From Chara braunii (Eukaryota; Streptophyta; Charophyceae; Charales; Characeae): 24,953 nt of DNA. This document shows, piece after piece, positions 19,604-24,953 of the stretch. The position numbers were made by a program, and so were the translations under genes. Each line of letters opens with the position of its first letter. Within the stretch, counting starts at the first letter, position 1. Under the pieces are notes generated by a model. It had not been told where the DNA came from. It did not search any database and saw only the letters and a list, made by a program, of their open reading frames with translations. The DNA is taken from the NCBI GenBank assembly GCA_003427395.1, contig BFEA01000806.1, positions 319,240 through 344,192 of the forward strand, in the 5' to 3' direction.

Positions 19604-20025
19604 TTTTTTTTGGGAAAATTTGTCTGGCGCCCCTGTATTTTCCATTTATTTGCGTCGCCGACATGCGAAATACCCTGCCGCGCCCCTGGGCTTGAAAGTC
19701 TTTCTGGCAGGCCCCCGTCCGTAGTGGCGCAACTTTCCATGACGCCCTCCCTCAACCAGAGGTCCCATTTCATTGGGCTATTTGCCATATGCCGTCCTAA
19801 GGAGCACCCATCTTCCTGTGATGCCCCTGCAGCAGTTTGGCACTGGAAATTTGAGTTCAATTTCGAACAAAGTTCTTGTTGACGCGCTGCCGCCATTTTT
19901 CTTGACGCGCTCATCCAACCTCCTGTAGTCTTCTTTTTCGCTGGCCGTCTACCATCGCAAGGTGAGTGTCCCCCCCAGGGCCCCCACCTCTTAGTTTCCG
20001 CTCGTTGTCGACACTCGTGTGTGTG

Positions 20026-20073
<48 letters not shown>

Positions 20074-20107
20074 TGACATGCACACACACACACACACACA
20101 GAGACAC

Positions 20108-20182
<75 letters not shown>

Positions 20183-20536
20183 CAGAAGGCCTATGCGACG
20201 GCGGATCTGGGGTGCAGCAGTCCTCGGTTATTGTCGGTCAGGTTGATCCTGAGTGCCTCCAACGGCGACAGGGGCACAGTGAAAAGATCGACGGCCCCGG
20301 TAGGGGCATATCGGAAATTTTCCGAATGGCTATCCGGTAGGGGCATGACACAAACTTGTTGTGGGTACTGGTAGGGGCACTACAAAAACATGTGAGGCGC
20401 AAACGACGCCAGGGGTTTATTAAACATTTCACTACTGGTCAGAGGGGCGCGGCAGGGTATTTCGCATGTTGGAGGGGCGCGGCGCAAATAAATGGAAAAT
20501 ACAGGGGCGCCAGACAAATTTTCCTTTTTTTTTTTT
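19604..20536. mobile_element. Foldback transposable element 2, same family as 6040-6956
   Basis: The left end GGGAAAATTTGTCTGGCGCC (from 19612) and the reverse complement of the right end GGAAAATTTGTCTGGCGCC (ending about 20524) are nearly identical and pair on for about 80 bases before gaps appear. T runs flank both ends (8 T left, 12 T right), compatible with a T-rich 9-bp target duplication. The right arm matches the left arm of element 1 in reverse complement (AAACCCCTGGCGTCGTTTG in both). The left arm matches the right arm of element 1 (GCACCCATCTTCCTGTGATG). So it is the same family, inserted in the other orientation. No transposase frame. Confidence 0.82.
20017..20181. repeat. Self-complementary microsatellite loop (TG)n-(CA)n plus (GA)n
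   Basis: A TG array (20017-20074) is followed by GACATG and a CA array (about 20079-20100), so the loop of foldback element 2 can itself pair. A GA array (20101-20181) follows. Confidence 0.9.
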
Positions 20537-20665
20537 AATTTTATGTGTCTTTAGTTAGCGCCCTCCTCCAGCTACTTGAAGCTCTAGACTCTGCAAGGCT
20601 CTGTAGTGCAAGGCTCGCACTAGATAGCTGGGCGAAGTACTGATGGTTTGGAATGCAGAACTAAG

Positions 20666-20795
20666 TTAGGGCATGCTCAGACTAGGCCCTCAGACTCGCA
20701 AAATTACAAAATGAGCGGCCAGATCCAGCCCCTGTAAAGGAAGGACTCATTTTGGGAGTCTGCTATTTTGAGGGCCTGCTGTGAGTATGCCCTAA
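20666..20795. mobile_element. 130-bp MITE
   Basis: The left end TTAGGGCATGCTCA and the reverse complement of the right end TTAGGGCATACTCA pair. AGGCCCTCA and a CAAAATGAG word pair further in, with gaps. The outer triplets are TTA and TAA and do not form a direct duplication, so the boundary is uncertain by a few bases. Confidence 0.6.
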
Positions 20796-20864
20796 GAATC
20801 CAGACTGAACCAAAAGAACGAAATTCGTGAATGACCCACCCAGGGCCGGTCAGTTTCACGAGAC

Positions 20865-21819
20865 TATGGGGCTCGCTGCACACTACTCTGGCCTCGTGAA
20901 AATTTTCTAGAGTCTTTCTAGAGCTGTCAGAGTCACGAAAAGTCCAAAACTCTATGCATAGCTGCACTAGCTCTAGACTCTAGAAAAGCTGGAGTTGCTC
21001 CCTCGCTTTTTCTGAGTTCGGCCATTTCACTACGGAAAGATATACTGCCATGATTTTTGTCTTTTGTGCATGTCCAGAGCAGTGGAGCGAGGCCCTAGCT
21101 CTAGACTCTAGAAAATCTAGAGTTACTCCCTGGCTTTTTCTGAGTTCGGCCATTTCACTAGCCAGCCTGGGTTGTCTTTCCAGACTCAAGGCCCACTCAA
21201 GGAAAACCAAGGAGTTTCAAGGGTCCTGCAGACCTCCCTAGAAAAAACCACCTTCCGTCACTTTTTCTGAGCTCAGCCTGCCATTTCACTACAGGACAGT
21301 GCGAGCCTGGGTTGTCCTTCCAGACTCAAAGGTCCACTCAAGGATGTCCTCCAGACCTCCCTAGAAAAAAACACGGGGTAACTTCGGCGCAGTCACGAAA
21401 ACAGTTTGTAATTGCACTTCAGGCGCAGTCCCGAAAACAGTTTGTAATTGCACTTCAGGCAATCCCGCGAATACAACACACCCCCACGCGACCCCACCGG
21501 ACCCGAAACGTAGTTCATATACATTCAGCATTACCAGCCCTTTTGCCTCAAGTGCAATTACAAACTCAAACCCTGACTGCGCCGTAGTTTTCTCAAAAAA
21601 CACCTTTGCAGGCCGGTGCTCTAGATCAATCAAGAGTGAGAAGGACGGACCCGCTCCGACAGCTCAAGAAATGAAAAATCTGGGGCGAACTTAAGTGGAG
21701 CGATGACGACTCTATTACTTTTCTAGAGTCATTCTGACGGCTCTAGAACAGATTTTAGAGTGCCCTTTTACCGCACTCAAGAAAAAGCTCAAATCAAGAG
21801 TAGTGCAGCGAGGCCCTAT
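20865..21819. mobile_element. Family T TIR element (copy B), complete, TAT target duplication
   Basis: The body is 20868-21816. The left end GGGGCTCGCTGCACACTACTC and the reverse complement of the right end GGGCCTCGCTGCACTACTC pair with small gaps. TAT flanks both ends (20865-20867 and 21817-21819). Collinear with element II (13934-15008) but lacks nested element V and carries its own family M insertion (21375-21594). An inner segment (TCACTTTTTCTGAG and the CAGCCTGGGTTGT block) is partly duplicated at 21155-21365. No coding capacity. Confidence 0.82.
21366..21603 (+). mobile_element. Family M MITE with 9-bp target duplication, inserted in element B
   Basis: The body 21375-21594 is flanked by AAAAAACAC (21366-21374 and 21595-21603). 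The left end is GGGGTAACTTCGGCGCAGTC and the reverse complement of the right end is GAGAAAACTACGGCGCAGTC. The left arm holds two tandem sub-units, CAGTTTGTAATTGCACTTCA at 21402 and 21439, each preceded by CAGTC and a CGAAAA word; the right arm has one. The related element II has the flanks joined at 14741-14760 (CCTAGAAAAAGCCGCCTTTG), giving an empty site. The long TIR and 9-bp duplication suggest a MULE-derived MITE. Confidence 0.85.
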
Positions 21820-23690
21820 ACGTAAATAGATTGTAGAATATACTAGTACATTTGCCGCTTCAGAAATGAGGGAAAACCGTAGCTCCCCAAGAATTCGGAG
21901 CCCAGGCTATTCGTTTCAGGGCATGGTCACACTGGTAGCAAAATTCACAAACATTGCAGATTCTGCGATAGTACGGGGTCACACAGCCAGAGCAGGTAGG
22001 CAAATGACTCAAATGGGTATGCAAATCCTCCAGCCTGCCTGGCCACAATTTCCACCGCAAGAGGTGAGCACAAATGCATTTTTGCCTTCCCAAGAGTTTA
22101 AGGGAAAAGGAAGTCAAAGAAAAAACAAGAAACACATCCCTCTTCGTGTGCGTCTTGCACAATAACGCAAATTCTGACATGCAGGAAGTTGCTACCCTGT
22201 CCCATATGGCACGGGCGGTTAGGTGTGACCAGCAGCCAATGCAAATTTTTTTATTATTATTATTTTTTTCCAACGCAAATATCTTTTTTTATTGGGGTGA
22301 TCACAACTGTCTATATTCTTCTCTCAACTTCTGTTTGTTTTACCTTCCACTACCTACTCCTAAGACTATCTAGAGGGGACCCCTGCAAGCATAGTTTTCC
22401 TCTCTCTGTGAAGGGGAGATTTCATGTTGCCCCTTGCCCCTAATGGTTAGGGTATAGGGTTGGGGCCGCCAGTGGAGGTCTGGCTAGCACAAAGACAGAG
22501 ACCTGCCTGTAGCTGTGCCTCCCTTTCTCATCGTCCCCCACCCTTCATCGAGTAGCAGCAGAGGCTAAATATGACAGAAGCCGTAGCAAATGTTACAATG
22601 TTTTGTGATATTTGCATACAGTGTGTGACCTCGCACTAACATTGTGATGACTGTGGAAATTCCAGGATGCGCTAGCTCTGTAGCCATGTTGGATGCACGT
22701 GCGCGCGTACGCATGTTGATTTGGGCGCGCGCCTCCGGGGGAGCGCGCGGTCGTGGCTGGCTGGCGAGGCTGGCAGCTGGCAGGCTGGGTGTGCGGCCAT
22801 GGCGGCTCAAACAGTGTTTGCTAGCTAAGTGGCCGCAGGCTTCTGGCTGGCGGGTGTGTTTGGGTTGTCAAGAATGTACGCGCGGGCTGCGATGGGCTTC
22901 GTGGGGTATGGCCACGTCAACATTTCAGCTCTAATGGTGCGTCGTGGTCCGAGTGAAATTGGGCAAGCGTTCTTTCTACATGATGGGTGAAACGGAATGT
23001 GGATGTCAACGAGTGGCTAGTACTCTACTTTACTCTTTATCAACCGACTTTTGAAAGCACCTTGGTGCCATCTACCTGCTTTCATGCTTCAGGTGGGCGT
23101 TGCTGTAGGTCAGCATGCCACATGAAGGGGAGCTAAGCTTTCTTTGAGCTTAGCTTCAGGGGTAATCGCTCTTGCTTTTCCTCTTGCTAATTTGGGTGGA
23201 GGAGGTCGGTTGTTTTTCAATAGAGTATCATTATAATTGTTCTCTTGCCCTCTCCTTTCTTCGTTTTTTTCCTCTTTTCTTGCACACGGGATAGGGAGAA
23301 AGTCAAGAGAGATGGGATAGCGGGAAGATGAGGATGGGGAAGGAGAGGGGGAGGGGGAGGAATGGAAGGAGAGGGAGAAGGTAAGTGAGAAGGTCGGGTG
23401 AGAAAGGAGATATAGAGAGGGGAGAGTCGTTTTTTGTCTGACCTTTTAAGCGTGTCTTGGTTCGACATTTTGTTCATCTTCTCGATTCGTAATTAACCTA
23501 GGAATTTTCCAGGGATCTAAAAAATCTTAGAATTTCGGAATCTATCCATTTTTTATTATCACTAATATTATTATCTACAATCAAAATCTCATCTAAATCT
23601 CATCTTCAATTATTTTAATCATATCAGTCATCTTATCTCGGATCTCTTGAATACATATTAACAAACTATACGGTATACCGAAAACGAAAA
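21820..23690. other. Intergenic interval, no supported gene
   Basis: Frames at 21866-22165 (plus) and 21860-22273 (minus) overlap antisense and show no domain. A GC-rich patch at 22690-22910 gives Arg/Ala/Gly-rich translation on both strands. A purine-rich tract lies at about 23285-23425 and AT-rich DNA from 23500. Nothing recognisable. Confidence 0.5.
23131..23155. repeat. Short perfect hairpin
   Basis: AGCTAAGCT (23131-23139) and its exact complement AGCTTAGCT (23147-23155) around a 7-base loop. There is no T run after it, and no role is assigned. Confidence 0.6.
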
Positions 23691-23696
23691 TCGACA

Positions 23697-23821
23697 ATTA
23701 ATACAATCTGTTTGCTTTCCAGCACACATTTTTATTCTCAATTTTTTCTATCACAAAGCTAATTGATACAATCTGTTGACATTTCAGCATGTTCATCTAT
23801 TCTTAATTTTTTCCATCACAA
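23697..23821. repeat. Two-unit tandem repeat, 64-bp period, AT-rich
   Basis: AATTAATACAATCTG starts at 23697 and AATTGATACAATCTG at 23761. Both units continue with a CAGCA word and end in AATTTTTTCNATCACAA. Moderately diverged. Confidence 0.8.
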
Positions 23822-23902
23822 CGTATCACAATCCTATTCTAGATCTCAGTATCTTTTCTATTAGTTGTACGTCTCATAATTTACTTAATTTCAGTCGTAT
23901 TG

Positions 23903-23997
23903 TTCAGAAACTCTCCTGACGGATTCTGGAGTCACTAGTTGGAAACTCCATAATTTTCATAATTTCCTTCGTTTTTTTCAGAAACTCTCCTGACGGA
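23903..23997. repeat. Direct repeat, 21 bp, 74 bp apart
   Basis: The word TTCAGAAACTCTCCTGACGG with a following A is identical at 23903 and 23977. The segment between is AT-rich and has no inverted ends. Confidence 0.85.
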
Positions 23998-24266
23998 CAA
24001 TGTGGTAGGGATCGGGGAGAGCCCAGTTCTGCAGGGGTTNCATCAGGAGGGGGNTGAAACTCCGGAGAGGGCATGGGCAGATAATGTGGAAACTCTATAC
24101 TGGGGCTGGGTAAATCCCAGTGGGGGCAGAATAGGGTAGTGGTAGGCAGTGGTATACTTTGGGCGGGAACTGTATGCAACTGAGGAGGGAGGTGGGACTG
24201 TACTTTGTTGGGGCAGAAGAGGACAGATCATTGGTCCTTGTTCTTCAGCGGAGGCAATGATGGTAC

Positions 24267-24302
24267 GGGGGAAGGGAGGAAAGGGAGGAGGGGAGGGAGG
24301 GG
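24267..24302 (+). other. Potential G-quadruplex tract
   Basis: At least five runs of three or more G separated by one to seven bases (GGGGG, GGG, GGG, GGGG, GGG, GGGG). The pattern meets the usual G3+N1-7 rule on the plus strand. Structure not shown. Confidence 0.6.
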
Positions 24303-24780
24303 AGAATCTTTCAACTGGCGAAAAAAAAAAAGAGAAAAAAAAAAAAGCATCCTGGTGTTCTGTAATTCTTAACGGCTTCAGGCTTTCTCCTTCAAACGGG
24401 ATTCAGGATTTCGGAGATGATCAAAACTTGATCGATATCTGCGGAGTTGCTTTGTTCGATGCACCTGGTTTGCAAATGCCAGAACGAAGCTGGCCGGAGC
24501 TGGGGCGTTTGCCCTGTAACCTGCATTGTCAGGAGTGTGAGGCCTTGTAGAGAGATCTGGGGATTGGCTGAGGGAGGAAGGCAATCCAATGGTGAACTGG
24601 GGGGGCTGCCTTGACAACCTATGGGGCCAAGGGTAGTCTAGGGGGCGAGAACAGGTTAACTAAGGTGGGTACTTGTTAGTAGGGTTTTGTCTCTGAGGCC
24701 CAATGTCTGGTTACAAGGAGGGCTAGGAGGTGTGATGGGAGTAGGGGGCCAGGAGTACTGATCTGTGTGTCCATTCAACT
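24303..24780. other. Intergenic interval, no supported gene
   Basis: An A-rich patch (24321-24346), then mixed sequence. The plus frame ending at 24550 and the minus frame 24378-24617 overlap and show no recognised domain. Confidence 0.4.
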
Positions 24781-24783
24781 CGC

Positions 24784-24932
24784 AACGGGATTTATTCAAC
24801 TCCGTTGAACCTGTTGAACGGCCATGAGGCCCGAGTTCAATCCCCGTTGAACAGTACAACGGGGGCTTCCCGTTGAAATACGATCAACGGGTCGTGCCCA
24901 ATGGGCCTCGGACACGTGGCAGGACACACGTG
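24784..24932 (+). promoter_or_regulatory. AACGG/CCGTT cluster followed by two G-boxes
   Basis: AACGG at 24784, 24817, 24858 and 24886, and CCGTT at 24802, 24844 and 24870: seven in 107 bases, several within GTTGAAC/TTCAAC words that make local inverted repeats. CACGTG follows at 24913 and 24927, both within ACACGTGG, 14 bases apart; the first reads CACGTGGC, as in abscisic-acid response elements. AACGG is the core of plant MSA elements bound by three-repeat MYB factors. Role is inference; the gene would lie past the right edge. Confidence 0.4.
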
Positions 24933-24953
24933 GAAAAAAAAAAAGTGAAAAAA

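Noticed and set aside
21860-22273. 99- and 137-codon frames on opposite strands beside family T element B
   Set aside because: Mutually antisense with no domain. Position next to the element suggested a transposase remnant, but nothing in the residues supports it.
24830-24850. tRNA T-arm-like GTTCAATCC
   Set aside because: No acceptor stem, D-arm or anticodon arm around it; it belongs to the TTCAAC/GTTGAA repeat words.

Overview
The window reads as nuclear DNA of a plant-lineage eukaryote. It is mostly non-coding and full of microsatellites, homopolymer runs and small transposable elements, and it has one unmistakable gene, a membrane receptor-like protein kinase of the plant RLK/Pelle type. 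A charophyte alga such as Chara is my best guess, from gene style and repeat density. That is inference and nothing in the window proves it. A few N bases (12399-12439, 24040, 24054) sit in homopolymer or G-rich sequence.

Layout. 1-1100: CA, TTGA, GATA and GA microsatellites, including an inverted tetranucleotide hairpin. 1147-1341: first copy of a small inverted-repeat element (family M). 1342-5022: no supported gene; a weak retroelement-like signal near 4137-4155. 5024-5469: TIR element with a TAT target duplication. 6040-6956: a 0.9 kb foldback element with an exact 9-bp target duplication and a CA-repeat loop. 7000-10730: A-rich then pyrimidine-rich DNA with two uncertain small ORFs (9084-9266 and 10215-10727). 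10990-11790: a diverged tandem duplication of about 400 bp, followed by a segment ending in a poly-A tract. 12189-12384: second M copy. 12634-13268: a 17-bp tandem repeat and a palindromic element. 13435-15060: a cluster of TCTAGA-rich TIR elements (family T) placed end to end and nested. 15095-18778 (minus): the kinase gene. 19604-20536: a second foldback element of the same family as the one at 6040. 20666-21819: another small inverted-repeat element, then another family T element containing the third M copy. 21820-24780: no supported gene; local tandem repeats and a G-rich run. 24784-24932: seven AACGG/CCGTT motifs followed by two CACGTG boxes, possibly a promoter for a gene beyond the right edge.

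The strongest biology here is the mobile-element record. Three families without coding capacity (T with 3-bp duplications; M and the foldbacks with 9-bp duplications) can be delimited from the sequence alone. Two of the insertions can be dated relative to their hosts because a related copy in this window lacks them. The kinase gene sits between two such clusters. Its stop codon is 35 bp from a truncated T element, and its 5' part carries minisatellite expansions that make the true protein start uncertain.
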